Positions 39,613 through 48,763 of a stretch of 64,000 nt of DNA are shown piece by piece. Below the pieces are notes generated by a model. The model was not told the DNA's origin and did not search any database. It saw only the letters and a list, made by a program, of their open reading frames with translations. This DNA is from Vogesella indigofera. Lineage in GTDB: Bacteria; Pseudomonadota; Gammaproteobacteria; Burkholderiales; Chromobacteriaceae. The stretch spans positions 186,001-250,000 of the forward strand of contig NZ_RBID01000016.1 of NCBI RefSeq assembly GCF_003633895.1, in the 5' to 3' direction. Position 1 is the first letter of the stretch; each line of letters begins with the position of its first letter. The translations under genes were made by a program, and so were the position numbers.

Positions 39613-40794
39613 ATGTCGCGCGAAGACACCTGTCCCCCCTTGCATCCCGAGACGCTGGCCATCCGCGCCGGCCGCGAAACCAGCGAATACCGCGAACACA
39701 GCCAGAGCCTGCACCTGACCTCCAGCTTTACCTTTGATACGGCCGCACAAGCCGCCGCCATGTTCATGGGCGAGATCGAAGGCTATACCTATTCCCGTTT
39801 TACCAATCCGACCGTCAGCGCTTTCCAGCAAAGGTTGGCCGCAATGGAAGGCGGTGAGCGCGCGATTGCCACCGCCAGCGGCATGGCCGCGATCCAGGCC
39901 ACCATGCTGACCCTGCTCAAGGCCGGCGATCACGTGGTGTCGTCGCAGAGCCTGTTCGGCTCCACCATCAACCTGTTCAACGGCATTCTCGGCAAGTTCA
40001 ATATCGAGACCACTTATGTCGACGCCTCCGATCCGACGGCGTGGCGGGCGGCGGTGAAGCCCAATACCAAGCTGTTCTTCCTGGAAACACCGTCCAACCC
40101 GCTCACCGAGCTGGCCGACATCGCCGCCGTCGCCGACATCGCGCATGAAGCCGGTGCCTTGCTGGTGGTCGACAACTGCTTCTGTTCGCCGGCGCTGCAG
40201 CAGCCGCTGCAACTGGGCGCCGATCTGGTGGTGCACTCTGCCACCAAGTACCTCGATGGCCATGGCCGGGTGCTGGGCGGGGCGGTGGTCGGCAACGACA
40301 AGCTGATCGAGCAGATCTACCTGCACGTGCGTACCGCCGGCCCGACCCTGGCCGCATTCAATGCCTGGGTGCTGCTGTCCGGTCTGGAAACACTGCACCT
40401 GCGCATGGAAAAGCACTCCGCCAATGCGCTGCAGCTGGCACGCTGGCTGGAACAGCAGCCGTCGGTGGCGCGCGTGTTCTACCCAGGGCTGGAAAGCCAT
40501 CCGCAATTCGCGCTGGCGCAAAAGCAACAGCGCAGCGGCGGGGCGGTGGTGTCGTTCGAGGTCAAGGGCGGGCGCGAGGCGGCCTGGCGAGTGGTGGATG
40601 CGGTGCAGGTCATTTCGCGCACCGCCAACCTCGGCGACGTCAAGACCACGCTCACCCATCCGGCATCGACCACCCATGCACGCATCACGCCGGAGGCGCG
40701 CGCGCGCGCCGGCATCAGCGAAGGGCTGTTGCGGGTTGCCGTCGGTCTGGAGCATGTCGACGACCTGCAGGCGGATCTCGCTAGAGGCTTGTAA
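39613..40794 (+). CDS. metZ: O-succinylhomoserine sulfhydrylase
   Basis: 393 residues, Cys/Met-metabolism PLP enzyme. PLP lysine K212 in VVHSATKYLDGHGRVLGG; YSRFTNPTV, ATASGMAAI and FLETPSNP motifs are present. Uses sulfide to make homocysteine directly, the route typical of Pseudomonas and many betaproteobacteria. ATG 39613 has CGAGAG upstream. A perfect 14-base dispersed motif lies in frame at 39830-39844 (QQRLAAM). Confidence 0.92.
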   Translation: MSREDTCPPLHPETLAIRAGRETSEYREHSQSLHLTSSFTFDTAAQAAAMFMGEIEGYTYSRFTNPTVSAFQQRLAAMEGGERAIATASGMAAIQATMLTLLKAGDHVVSSQSLFGSTINLFNGILGKFNIETTYVDASDPTAWRAAVKPNTKLFFLETPSNPLTELADIAAVADIAHEAGALLVVDNCFCSPALQQPLQLGADLVVHSATKYLDGHGRVLGGAVVGNDKLIEQIYLHVRTAGPTLAAFNAWVLLSGLETLHLRMEKHSANALQLARWLEQQPSVARVFYPGLESHPQFALAQKQQRSGGAVVSFEVKGGREAAWRVVDAVQVISRTANLGDVKTTLTHPASTTHARITPEARARAGISEGLLRVAVGLEHVDDLQADLARGL

Positions 40795-40816
40795 TAAAAA
40801 ACGTTTGTTTCAATCG

Positions 40817-40847
40817 AACGGCAGTCTAGACTAAGGGCTGCCGTTTT
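40817..40847 (+). terminator. terminator after metZ
   Basis: AACGGCAG / CTGCCGTT stem, loop containing AGTCTAGACT, then TTACTT. Confidence 0.8.
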
Positions 40848-40902
40848 ACTTGTGTTTACCGCGGGAGGCTTCAGGAATGCATTTCTTGACAGGCATCAAA
40901 TT

Positions 40903-40929
40903 AAAACGTAAGTTTCAAACGCTTGTTCT
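40903..40929. promoter_or_regulatory. tandem PsrA-type boxes at the psrA promoter
   Basis: AAAAC-GTAA-GTTTC (40903-40916) and CAAAC-GCTT-GTTCT (40916-40929) abut. A -35-like TTGACA lies at 40886-40891, so the boxes cover the expected -10 and start of transcription. A further match AAAAC-GTTT-GTTTC is at 40798-40811. This layout predicts autorepression. Confidence 0.65.
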
Positions 40930-40935
40930 AAAATC

Positions 40936-41622
40936 ATGATGGACAAGGCGACGCAATTACTCAATCCGATGAAAGTGCAAGACGACATGGAAGTGAACAA
41001 ACCCGATACCGCAACTCGGATTCTCGATGTTGCCGAGCGGCTGTTTGTCGAACATGGCTTCGAGGCCACCTCACTTCGCATGATCACACAGCAGGCTGAA
41101 GTCAACCTGGCCGCTGTGAACTACCACTTCGGTTCAAAGGATGCGCTGTTCGAATCGGTATTCATGCGCAGGATCGGCCCGTTTGTGGCTGCCTGTCTGG
41201 CCGAACTCGACGCGCTGGAACAATCCGGACAAGCCCTGACCGCCGAGGCGTTGGTACTGACCTTCATCAAGCCCTGCCTGATGTTGTCAAAAGACCCGAC
41301 CAAGGGCGGGGCGCTGTTTGTCCGCTTGATGTCGCGCACGCTGGTGGAAAACCACCGTCTGCTGCGCGAGGCACTGAACCAGCAGTACAGCGTGTTTGTA
41401 CAGCGCTATACCAGTGCCTTCCAGGCAGCTTTGCCGCAGTTTGAAACCGAAGACATTGCCTGGCGCATGCATTTTGCCTTTGGCGTGATGTTCAATGCCT
41501 TCGCCGGTAATGATGTGCTGAAGATCTTTGTCCGCAGTCAGGTGGTCTCCGCCCGTGACCCGGACATGGTGGTCAAGCACCTGGTGCCTTTCGTCGTAGC
41601 GGGGTTGACGGCGCCCGTCTGA
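40936..41622 (+). CDS. psrA: TetR-family regulator, PsrA-like
   Basis: 228 residues from the first ATG. Helix-turn-helix at TATRILDVAERLFVEHGFEATSLRMITQQAEVNLAAVNYHFGSKDALFESVF, strikingly PsrA-like (VNLAAVNYHFGSK). PsrA represses beta-oxidation genes and is released by long-chain acyl ligands (established in Pseudomonas). No good RBS precedes 40936; the ATG at 40987 (MEVNKPDTATRILD) fits PsrA proteins better and leaves a leader after the predicted promoter. Followed at 34 bp by fadE. Confidence 0.85.
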   Translation: MMDKATQLLNPMKVQDDMEVNKPDTATRILDVAERLFVEHGFEATSLRMITQQAEVNLAAVNYHFGSKDALFESVFMRRIGPFVAACLAELDALEQSGQALTAEALVLTFIKPCLMLSKDPTKGGALFVRLMSRTLVENHRLLREALNQQYSVFVQRYTSAFQAALPQFETEDIAWRMHFAFGVMFNAFAGNDVLKIFVRSQVVSARDPDMVVKHLVPFVVAGLTAPV

Positions 41623-41656
41623 TTGACTCCACGAGGTCAACACGAGGGTAACCATA

Positions 41657-44110
41657 ATGACATCTGCTATTGTTCTGATCCTGCTGCTCGGGGCGCTCGC
41701 GTATTTCCGCGCTCCCGTGCTGGCGTGGACTGTCGTGATCGCAGGCTGGCTTGCCAGCCTGCAGCCAGTCTGGGGCTGCCAGGTCCCGCTTGCGGTGTGG
41801 GTGCTGTTTGCCGTCATCGCGCTGGTGCTGAATCTGGTGCCGCTGCGCCGCGCCGTGTTCACCGGCCCGGTGTTCTCCGTCTTCAAGAAAATCACCCCTG
41901 CCATGTCGCAAACCGAGCAGGAAGCGATCAACGCCGGTACCGTGTGGTGGGATCGCGACCTGTTTTCCGGCAAGCCGGACTGGAACCGTCTGCTGTCCTT
42001 CCCGGACCCGAGACTGACTGCCGAAGAGCAGGCGTTTCTGGATGGCCCGACCGAGCAGCTGTGCAAGATGGTCGACGACTGGAAAATCACCCACGAGCTG
42101 AAGGACCTGCCGCCAGAAGTATGGCAGTTCATCAAGGACAACGGCTTCCTGGGCATGATCGTCAAGAAAAAGTACGGCGGTCTGGAGTTCTCCAATTACG
42201 CCCACGCCAAGGTGGTGACCAAGATCGCCACCCGCGGCGGCACCGCGGCGGTGTCGGTGATGGTGCCGAACTCGCTCGGCCCCGGCGAACTGCTGCAGCA
42301 CTACGGTACCGAAGCACAGAAAGACTACTATCTGCCGCGCCTGGCCAAGGGCGTGGAAGTGCCGTGCTTCGCGCTGACCAGCCCCTACGCCGGCTCGGAC
42401 GCCGGGGCGATTCCAGACTATGGCATCGTTTGCCGTGGCAGCTACACTGACCCGCGCAGCGGCCAACGTTTTGACGACGTGCTCGGCCTGCGCGTGAGCT
42501 GGGAGAAGCGCTGGATCACGCTGGCGCCGGTAGCCACCATTCTCGGCCTCGCGTTCAAGATGTACGACCCGGATCATCTGCTGGGCGACAAGGAAGAACT
42601 GGGCATCACCTGCGCGCTGGTGCCGACCGAGCACGAGGGCGTCTGCATCGGCCGCCGCCACTTCCCTGGCGGTGCCGCGTTCATGAACGGCCCGACCTGG
42701 GGCAAGGATGTGTTCATTCCGCTGGAGTGGATCATCGGTGGCCGCGATTACGCCGGCCAGGGCTGGCGCATGCTGGTGGAGTGTCTGTCGGTAGGCCGCT
42801 GCATTTCGCTGCCGGCGATGTCGGTCGCCTCCGGCAAGGTGGCGTCCTATACCACCGGCGCCTATGCCCGTATCCGCGACCAGTTTGGCCTGTCGATCGG
42901 CAAGTTCGAAGGTGTGGACGAGGCGATGGCGCGCATCGGTGGCTTTACCTACCAGATGGAAGCGTCGCAGGATCTGGCACTGACCGGCCTCGATATCGGC
43001 GAAAAACCGTCGGTGCTGTCCGCGGTGCTGAAGTATCACAACACCGAGCGCATGCGCAAAACGCTGAACGACGCGATGGACATCCATGGCGGCAAGGCAG
43101 TGGTGCTGGGGCCGCGCAACTATCTGGCGCGGGCCTACCAGGCGATCCCGATTGCGATCACGGTGGAAGGCGCCAACATCCTGACCCGCTCGATGATCAT
43201 CTATGGTCAGGGCGCCATCCGCTGCCATCCTTTCGTGCTGCGCGAGATGAAGGCGGCGATGAGCAATGACGCTGCCGAGTTCGACAAGGCCATCACCGGC
43301 CACATCAACTTCGTGATCAGCAACGTGTTCCGTTCGCTGTGGATGGGCCTGACCGGTGCCAAGCTGGTCGGCAGCCCGAAAGGTGGCGAAGTGGCCGCCT
43401 ACTACAAGCAGCTGACGCGTTTCTCCAGTGCCTTTGCGCTGCTGTCCGATATGGCGATGTTCAGCCTCGGCGGTTCACTGAAGTTCCGCGAAAAGCTGTC
43501 GGCGCGGCTGGGTGACATGCTGTCCAACCTGTATATCGCCTCTGCCTGCCTGAAGCGTTTCGAGCGTGATGGCGCGCCGAAGGAAGACCTGCCGGTGCTG
43601 CAGTGGGCGGTGGAAAATGCGCTGTACGACCTGCAGCAGGCGATGGATGGCTTCCTCGCCAACCTGCCAAGCCGCACGTTGGCCGCAATCCTGCGCAAGG
43701 TAATCTTCCCGTGGGGGCTGACCATGAAGCCGGCCAGCGACCACACCGGCACCAAGGTGGCGCGACTGCTGATGGAGCTGGGCCCGACACGCGAGCGTCT
43801 GACCCGCGGCATCTTCGCGCCGAGCGACGAATCGGATCCGGTCGGCGTGCTGGAGCCGGCACTGAAGGCGATGCTGGAGACCGAGCCTCTGGAACAGAAG
43901 TTGCGCAAACTGGGGCGTGATGGCAAGTTCAAGACTGTCACCGCGCGTGAGCGGCTGGCAGAAGCGTTGCAGTCCGGGCAGATTACGCAGCAGGAGTTTG
44001 ACGCCGTGACGCGTGCGCGCAAACTGAAGCGCGACGTGATCATGGTCGATGATTTCGACATGAAACTTGAGCAGCATGATGACAAAATGCTGCAGCGGCT
44101 GATCTTCTGA
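41657..44110 (+). CDS. fadE: acyl-CoA dehydrogenase FadE
   Basis: 817 residues. Two N-terminal membrane helices (AIVLILLLGALAYFRAPVL and VPLAVWVLFAVIALVLNLVPL), then an acyl-CoA dehydrogenase core with FGLSIGKFEGV-type Q/F segment (YARIRDQFGLSIGKFEGVDEA), TSPYAGSDAGAIPD, and the long FadE-specific C-terminus. Membrane-bound FAD enzyme for the first step of beta-oxidation. GAGGGTAACC precedes the ATG. Two dispersed-motif copies in frame (42459, 43679). Confidence 0.93.
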   Translation: MTSAIVLILLLGALAYFRAPVLAWTVVIAGWLASLQPVWGCQVPLAVWVLFAVIALVLNLVPLRRAVFTGPVFSVFKKITPAMSQTEQEAINAGTVWWDRDLFSGKPDWNRLLSFPDPRLTAEEQAFLDGPTEQLCKMVDDWKITHELKDLPPEVWQFIKDNGFLGMIVKKKYGGLEFSNYAHAKVVTKIATRGGTAAVSVMVPNSLGPGELLQHYGTEAQKDYYLPRLAKGVEVPCFALTSPYAGSDAGAIPDYGIVCRGSYTDPRSGQRFDDVLGLRVSWEKRWITLAPVATILGLAFKMYDPDHLLGDKEELGITCALVPTEHEGVCIGRRHFPGGAAFMNGPTWGKDVFIPLEWIIGGRDYAGQGWRMLVECLSVGRCISLPAMSVASGKVASYTTGAYARIRDQFGLSIGKFEGVDEAMARIGGFTYQMEASQDLALTGLDIGEKPSVLSAVLKYHNTERMRKTLNDAMDIHGGKAVVLGPRNYLARAYQAIPIAITVEGANILTRSMIIYGQGAIRCHPFVLREMKAAMSNDAAEFDKAITGHINFVISNVFRSLWMGLTGAKLVGSPKGGEVAAYYKQLTRFSSAFALLSDMAMFSLGGSLKFREKLSARLGDMLSNLYIASACLKRFERDGAPKEDLPVLQWAVENALYDLQQAMDGFLANLPSRTLAAILRKVIFPWGLTMKPASDHTGTKVARLLMELGPTRERLTRGIFAPSDESDPVGVLEPALKAMLETEPLEQKLRKLGRDGKFKTVTARERLAEALQSGQITQQEFDAVTRARKLKRDVIMVDDFDMKLEQHDDKMLQRLIF

Positions 44111-44194
44111 TCGGCTAAACAATAAGGAGTCGGGCGGCAACGCCCGTCTCTGTCGATGGCACTCTGTCGACAGAGCGCCATCGAGAGAGACAAC

Positions 44195-44584
44195 ATGACC
44201 CCATCCCCACAGCAACAACCCGAAGTCGTCCGCGTGCCAGTGCTGCGCCTGCGCGCCGAGCCGCGCAGCACCAATGCCCACGGCCGTGTCCACGCCGGCT
44301 GGCTGATGTTCCAGATCGATACCGCCGGCGCCATCTGCGCCGAAAGGCTGGCCAAGGGGCCGGTGACGACGGTCGCGGTCAATGCCTTCCAGCTGACCAG
44401 TCCCATCCATGTCGGTGACGTGGTGTCACTGTATGCCGAGTGTTTCCGTCTCGGACAGAAGTCGGTCACGCTGAAGGTGACGGTGGAGGCGGAGCGTCTT
44501 GGTGGCGAAGTGGTGCCGATTACCGAGGTGATTGCCACCTACGTCGCCATCGATGCCGATGGCAAATCCAGAATCATTTCCTGA
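44195..44584 (+). CDS. acyl-CoA thioesterase, YciA-type hotdog fold
   Basis: 129 residues. Hotdog signature NAHGRVHAGWLMFQIDTAGAICAERLAKGPVTTVAVNAFQLTSPIHVGDVV with the catalytic-region Asp of YciA. Hydrolyses acyl-CoAs. ATG 44195 is preceded by CGAGAGAGA; an in-frame ATG at 44156 sits inside a hairpin (GATGGC...GCCATC, 44154-44182) in the 84-bp gap after fadE. Confidence 0.87.
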   Translation: MTPSPQQQPEVVRVPVLRLRAEPRSTNAHGRVHAGWLMFQIDTAGAICAERLAKGPVTTVAVNAFQLTSPIHVGDVVSLYAECFRLGQKSVTLKVTVEAERLGGEVVPITEVIATYVAIDADGKSRIIS

Positions 44585-44608
44585 GTGCATTTGATGTGTT
44601 GTTTCATT

Positions 44609-44635
44609 GAAACGAATGTTTGGAACGAATGCTCG
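44609..44635. promoter_or_regulatory. PsrA-type boxes upstream of fadL
   Basis: GAAAC-GAAT-GTTTG (44609-44622) fits the PsrA consensus; a second, weaker GGAAC-GAAT-GCTCG overlaps it at 44622-44635. It lies 118 bp before the fadL start. Confidence 0.65.
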
Positions 44636-44739
44636 AAAAAGCTGGATAACAGCTTCGTCTCTAGGTAGTATCGGGCCAGATCGTCAATCAAACAGGCGTT
44701 CGGAACAGCATGAATAACAATGCACAGAGGGAATAACAC

Positions 44740-46122
44740 ATGAAACTGAAACACGTCAGCTTGTCCGTCATGATGATGGGTGCAACCACTGTTGCAATGG
44801 CTTCCGGCTACCACTTCGGTACCCAGTCGGTCAGCGCCCAATCCACCGCCAATGCCAGTGCCGCCGAAGCGGCCAATGCATCCACGATCTTCTACAACGC
44901 GGCGGGCATGACCAAGCTGGAGGGGACCAACTTTTCCGGTGCCTTGAACCTGGTTGCGCCGAATGCCAGATATAGCGACGCCAGTGCTACCTATCCGACA
45001 CTGGCTGTAACACCAACGAATTCAACGGTCAAAGGTTCGACCAGTGGCAAGATCACTGAAGATTTGGTGGTGGTGCCTCAGCTGTATATGACACACCAAC
45101 TGAGCGACAAAGTGACGGTTGGCTTGGGTATTTATGTGCCATTCGCTTCTTCCACCGAATATCAGCGTGATTCGGTGTTGCGTTACAACCTGAACTCTAC
45201 CGAACTGACCACCATTGATGTCAACCCTACCGTGGCCTTCAAGCTCAATGACCAACATTCGGTCGCGGTCGGTGTCCTTGCCCAGCACGCCGAGGCAACC
45301 CTGCGCCAATACGCCAACTTCGGCTATGCGCTGGCTGGTGGCAACCTGGCGCTGCCGGGTTCGGTGGCCGGTAACGGTGCAGCCGACGGCTATGCCGATG
45401 TCGAGGGTGATGACTGGGGCTTCGGTTACAACCTGGCCTGGATGTGGGACATCAATGACAACACCCGCGTCGGTGTGAATTACCGCTCGGAAATCGAGCA
45501 CACGCTGGAAGGTTCGGCCAAATGGACCAAGCCGGCCGCTGGCTATGCCGCCTTGAATGCCGCCGGTTTTAAAGATTCGGAAGGCGCCAAGGTTGACATC
45601 ACCACTCCCGAAGCCTTGTCCGTGCACGGTATGCACAAGCTGAACAGCAAAACCAACCTGTTCGCCGACGTAACCTGGACCAAGCACTCCCGCTTTGATA
45701 AAGCGTTGCTGGTTTATGAAAATGCAAAAACCGGGCAGGGCAACACGACTTACCTGACCCCGGCCTGGAAAGACACCTACAAGCTCTCGCTGGGTGGTTC
45801 CTATCAGTACACCGAGCCGCTACAGCTGCGCGCCGGTATCGCCTACGACAAGTCGCCGGTGCCGAATGATGACCGTCGTCTGGCGACCCTGCCGGACAAC
45901 GACCGTATCTGGCTGTCCTTCGGTGGCAAGTACGACCTGAACAAGCAGTCCTCGATCGATTTCGCCTACAGCTACATCAAGATCAAGGATGCCAAGGCCA
46001 ATGTGAACGGTACCTGCGTGGCTCAGGGGCAAACGACCTGCGTTTCCAGTCAGACCAAGGGCACCGTCAACTACAAGTCCAGCGCCCAGATCCTGGGGGT
46101 GCAGTACAACCACCGTTTCTAA
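44740..46122 (+). CDS. fadL: outer-membrane long-chain fatty acid transporter FadL
   Basis: 460 residues. Signal peptide ending AMAS, N-terminal plug segment SGYHFGTQSVSAQSTANASAAEAANASTIFYNAAGMTKLEG (the FadL NPA-like motif), beta-barrel with alternating strands and a C-terminal Phe (VQYNHRF). Fourth gene of the fatty-acid block; GGGAATAAC before the ATG. Confidence 0.93.
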   Translation: MKLKHVSLSVMMMGATTVAMASGYHFGTQSVSAQSTANASAAEAANASTIFYNAAGMTKLEGTNFSGALNLVAPNARYSDASATYPTLAVTPTNSTVKGSTSGKITEDLVVVPQLYMTHQLSDKVTVGLGIYVPFASSTEYQRDSVLRYNLNSTELTTIDVNPTVAFKLNDQHSVAVGVLAQHAEATLRQYANFGYALAGGNLALPGSVAGNGAADGYADVEGDDWGFGYNLAWMWDINDNTRVGVNYRSEIEHTLEGSAKWTKPAAGYAALNAAGFKDSEGAKVDITTPEALSVHGMHKLNSKTNLFADVTWTKHSRFDKALLVYENAKTGQGNTTYLTPAWKDTYKLSLGGSYQYTEPLQLRAGIAYDKSPVPNDDRRLATLPDNDRIWLSFGGKYDLNKQSSIDFAYSYIKIKDAKANVNGTCVAQGQTTCVSSQTKGTVNYKSSAQILGVQYNHRF

Positions 46123-46133
46123 GCCGCGAGGCT

Positions 46134-46194
46134 TTGCGGCCAACGTTTGACGTTGGCCGCAACAGGCACGGCGACCCTGTTGCCGTGTTTTTTT
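46134..46194 (+). terminator. inverted motif pair and terminator after fadL
   Basis: TTGCGGCCAACG / CGTTGGCCGCAA (12-bp arms 46134-46145 and 46151-46162, loop TTTGA) is a pair of dispersed-motif copies; directly behind is a second hairpin CACGGC / GCCGTG with seven T (46167-46194). Confidence 0.9.
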
Positions 46195-46320
46195 CGGGAA
46201 GTGCTGAACCATTATTCAGATACTGTGATTCAGCCGATCTTTCCCGTTGGATGGCTTACCCGGAATCTATAATCCGTGAAGCCGCAACCATGTTTGTTCG
46301 TTAAGACAACCGAGGAAACC

Positions 46321-48696
46321 ATGTCTCAGACCAAGTTTATCGTACGCAAGGTCGCCGTTCTCGGCGCCGGCGTGATGGGGGCGCAGATCGCCGCCCATCT
46401 GGTTAATGCCAAGGTGCCGACCGTGCTGTTCGACCTGCCGGCAAAAGACGGCAACAAGAACGGGATCGCACTGAAAGCCATCGACGGCCTGAAAAAGCTC
46501 AAGCCGTCACCACTGTCCAACAAGGATGCGGTCAACTACATCCAGCCGGCCAACTACGAAGACCATCTGCACCTGCTGAAAGAGTGCGATCTGGTGATCG
46601 AGGCAATCGCCGAGCGCATGGACTGGAAAACCGACCTTTACGCCAAGGTGGCGCCGCATCTGGGCGAGCACACCATCTTCGCGACCAATACCTCCGGGCT
46701 GTCGATCAACCAGCTGGCCGCCGGCGTACCGGCCGAACTGGCGCCACGCTTCTGCGGCGTGCACTTCTTCAACCCGCCGCGCTACATGCACCTGGTGGAA
46801 ATCATCCCGTGCGTGGGCTCCGATGCCGGCATGCTGGACAACCTGGAGCGCTTCCTGGTGACCACGCTGGGCAAGGGCGTGATCCGTGCCAAGGACACCC
46901 CGAACTTCGTTGCCAACCGCATCGGCGTGTTCTCGATGCTGGCCACCATTGCCAATGCCGAGAAATTCGGCATCCGCTTTGACGTGGTCGACGACCTGAC
47001 CGGCCCGCGCCTCGGTCGTCCGAAGTCCGCCACCTTCCGCACCGCCGACGTGGTCGGGCTGGACACCTTCGCCCACGTGGTGAAAACCATGGACGACACG
47101 CTGCCGAACGACCCGTGGCACGCCTACTTCAAGTCGCCGCAGTGGCTGCAGCAGCTGATCGCCGACGGTAGCCTGGGTGCCAAGACCAAGCGCGGCATCT
47201 ACAAGAAGGAAGGCAAGCAGATGTTTGTCTTCGACGCTGCCAAGGGCGAGTACGTGGGCGCCGGCGAGAAGGGCGACGAAGCGGTCAAGGCCATCCTCAA
47301 GATCGAGAACCCGGCCGAGAAGTTCAAGCAGCTGCGTGCCAGCAGCCATCCGCAGGCGCAGTTCCTGTGGGCCTGCTTCCGTGACGTGTTCCACTACATT
47401 TCCTACCACCTCGGCGATATCGCCAACTGCGCCCGCGATGTCGACTTCGCCATCCGCTGGGGTTTCGGCTGGTCGGTCGGCCCGTTCGAGACCTGGCAGG
47501 CGGCCGGCTGGCAGCAAGTCGCCGGCTGGATCGATGAAGACATCAAGGCCGGCAAAACGTTGGCCGCAGCGGCGCTGCCGGCCTGGGCGCTGGAAACCGA
47601 CCGTGCCGGCGTGCACTTTGCCGATGGCTCCTTCGATGCCACAGCCGGCAAACTGGTCGGCCGCTCCACACTGGACGTGTACCAGCGCCAGCTGGCACCG
47701 GCCAAGGTGCTGGGCGAAACCGCCGGCCTGCTGGGCGAGACCGTGTTTGAGAACGAGGGCGTGCGAGCCTTCACCACCGGTGACGACGTGCTGGTGGTGT
47801 CGTTCAAGTCCAAGGCCCACGCCATCGGTCCGGACGTGATCGACGGCGTCAACACCGCCATCGACATCGCCGAAGCCCGCTTCAAGGGGCTGGTGATCTG
47901 GCAGACCGAAGAGCCGTTCTCGGTCGGCGCCGACCTGCAGTCGATGCTGCCGGCGTTCATGATGGGCGACTGGGACGCGATCGACACCATGGTGCGCCGC
48001 TTCCAGACCACCTCGATGCGCCTGCGCTACAGCCACATCCCGACCGTCGCCGCGACGCAGGGCTATGTGTTCGGCGGTGGCTGCGAATTCGCGATGCACT
48101 GCGACAAGGTCGTCGCCGCGCTGGAATCCTACGTCGGTCTGGTCGAGGTCGGTGTCGGCCTGCTGCCGGGTGGCGGTGGTTGCAAGGAGTTCGCGCTGCG
48201 TGCGGCGCAGAACGCGCAGGGCGACGTGCTGGCGGCACTGAAGGACTACTTCATGGCCATCGCTACCGCCAAGGTCGCCACCAGCGGCCACGAGGCGCAG
48301 GAAATCGGCTTCTTCCGCAACAGCGACAGCGTGGTGTTCAACGCCTACGAGCTGCTGTACGTCGCCAAGCAGCAAGCTCTGGCGCTGTATGAAACCGGCT
48401 ACCGTCCGCCGCTCAAGGTCGCCGGCTTCCCGGTCGCCGGTCGCGCCGGTGCCGCCTCGATCAAGGGTCAGCTGGTCAACATGCTGGAAGGCCACTTCAT
48501 CAGCCAGCACGACTTCACCATCGCCGCGCTGATCGCCGATGTGATGACCGGTGGCGACGTGGAGCAGGGCACGCTGGTCAACGAGCAGTGGATTCTGGAT
48601 CTGGAACGCAAGGCGTTCATGACCCTGCTCAAGTCCAGCAAGACCCAGGACCGTATCGCCAACATGCTCACTACCGGCAAGCCGCTGCGTAACTGA
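46321..48696 (+). CDS. 3-hydroxyacyl-CoA dehydrogenase / enoyl-CoA hydratase, FadN-type
   Basis: 791 residues. NAD-binding VRKVAVLGAGVMGAQIAAHL at the N-terminus, HAD core (FFNPPRYMHLVEIIP, VANRIGVF), and a crotonase domain at the C-terminus (QGYVFGGGCEFAMHCD, VEVGVGLLPGGGG), the reverse of the FadB order. Carries out hydration and oxidation in beta-oxidation. TATAAT at 46268-46273 is a likely -10. The upstream in-frame start at 46276 overlaps that site, so ATG 46321 is chosen. Motif copy in frame at 47555-47568. Confidence 0.92.
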   Translation: MSQTKFIVRKVAVLGAGVMGAQIAAHLVNAKVPTVLFDLPAKDGNKNGIALKAIDGLKKLKPSPLSNKDAVNYIQPANYEDHLHLLKECDLVIEAIAERMDWKTDLYAKVAPHLGEHTIFATNTSGLSINQLAAGVPAELAPRFCGVHFFNPPRYMHLVEIIPCVGSDAGMLDNLERFLVTTLGKGVIRAKDTPNFVANRIGVFSMLATIANAEKFGIRFDVVDDLTGPRLGRPKSATFRTADVVGLDTFAHVVKTMDDTLPNDPWHAYFKSPQWLQQLIADGSLGAKTKRGIYKKEGKQMFVFDAAKGEYVGAGEKGDEAVKAILKIENPAEKFKQLRASSHPQAQFLWACFRDVFHYISYHLGDIANCARDVDFAIRWGFGWSVGPFETWQAAGWQQVAGWIDEDIKAGKTLAAAALPAWALETDRAGVHFADGSFDATAGKLVGRSTLDVYQRQLAPAKVLGETAGLLGETVFENEGVRAFTTGDDVLVVSFKSKAHAIGPDVIDGVNTAIDIAEARFKGLVIWQTEEPFSVGADLQSMLPAFMMGDWDAIDTMVRRFQTTSMRLRYSHIPTVAATQGYVFGGGCEFAMHCDKVVAALESYVGLVEVGVGLLPGGGGCKEFALRAAQNAQGDVLAALKDYFMAIATAKVATSGHEAQEIGFFRNSDSVVFNAYELLYVAKQQALALYETGYRPPLKVAGFPVAGRAGAASIKGQLVNMLEGHFISQHDFTIAALIADVMTGGDVEQGTLVNEQWILDLERKAFMTLLKSSKTQDRIANMLTTGKPLRN

Positions 48697-48763
48697 TACC
48701 GCCGAACAGCGGCCGGAGGGCAGCGTGCGCGCCGCCGCTCCGGCCTGAAGGAGATTGCAAAAA

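Noticed and set aside
40798-40811. Third PsrA-type box as a main operator of psrA
   Set aside because: It matches the consensus but lies directly behind the metZ stop and before its terminator, over 100 bp from the psrA start; kept only as a secondary match.
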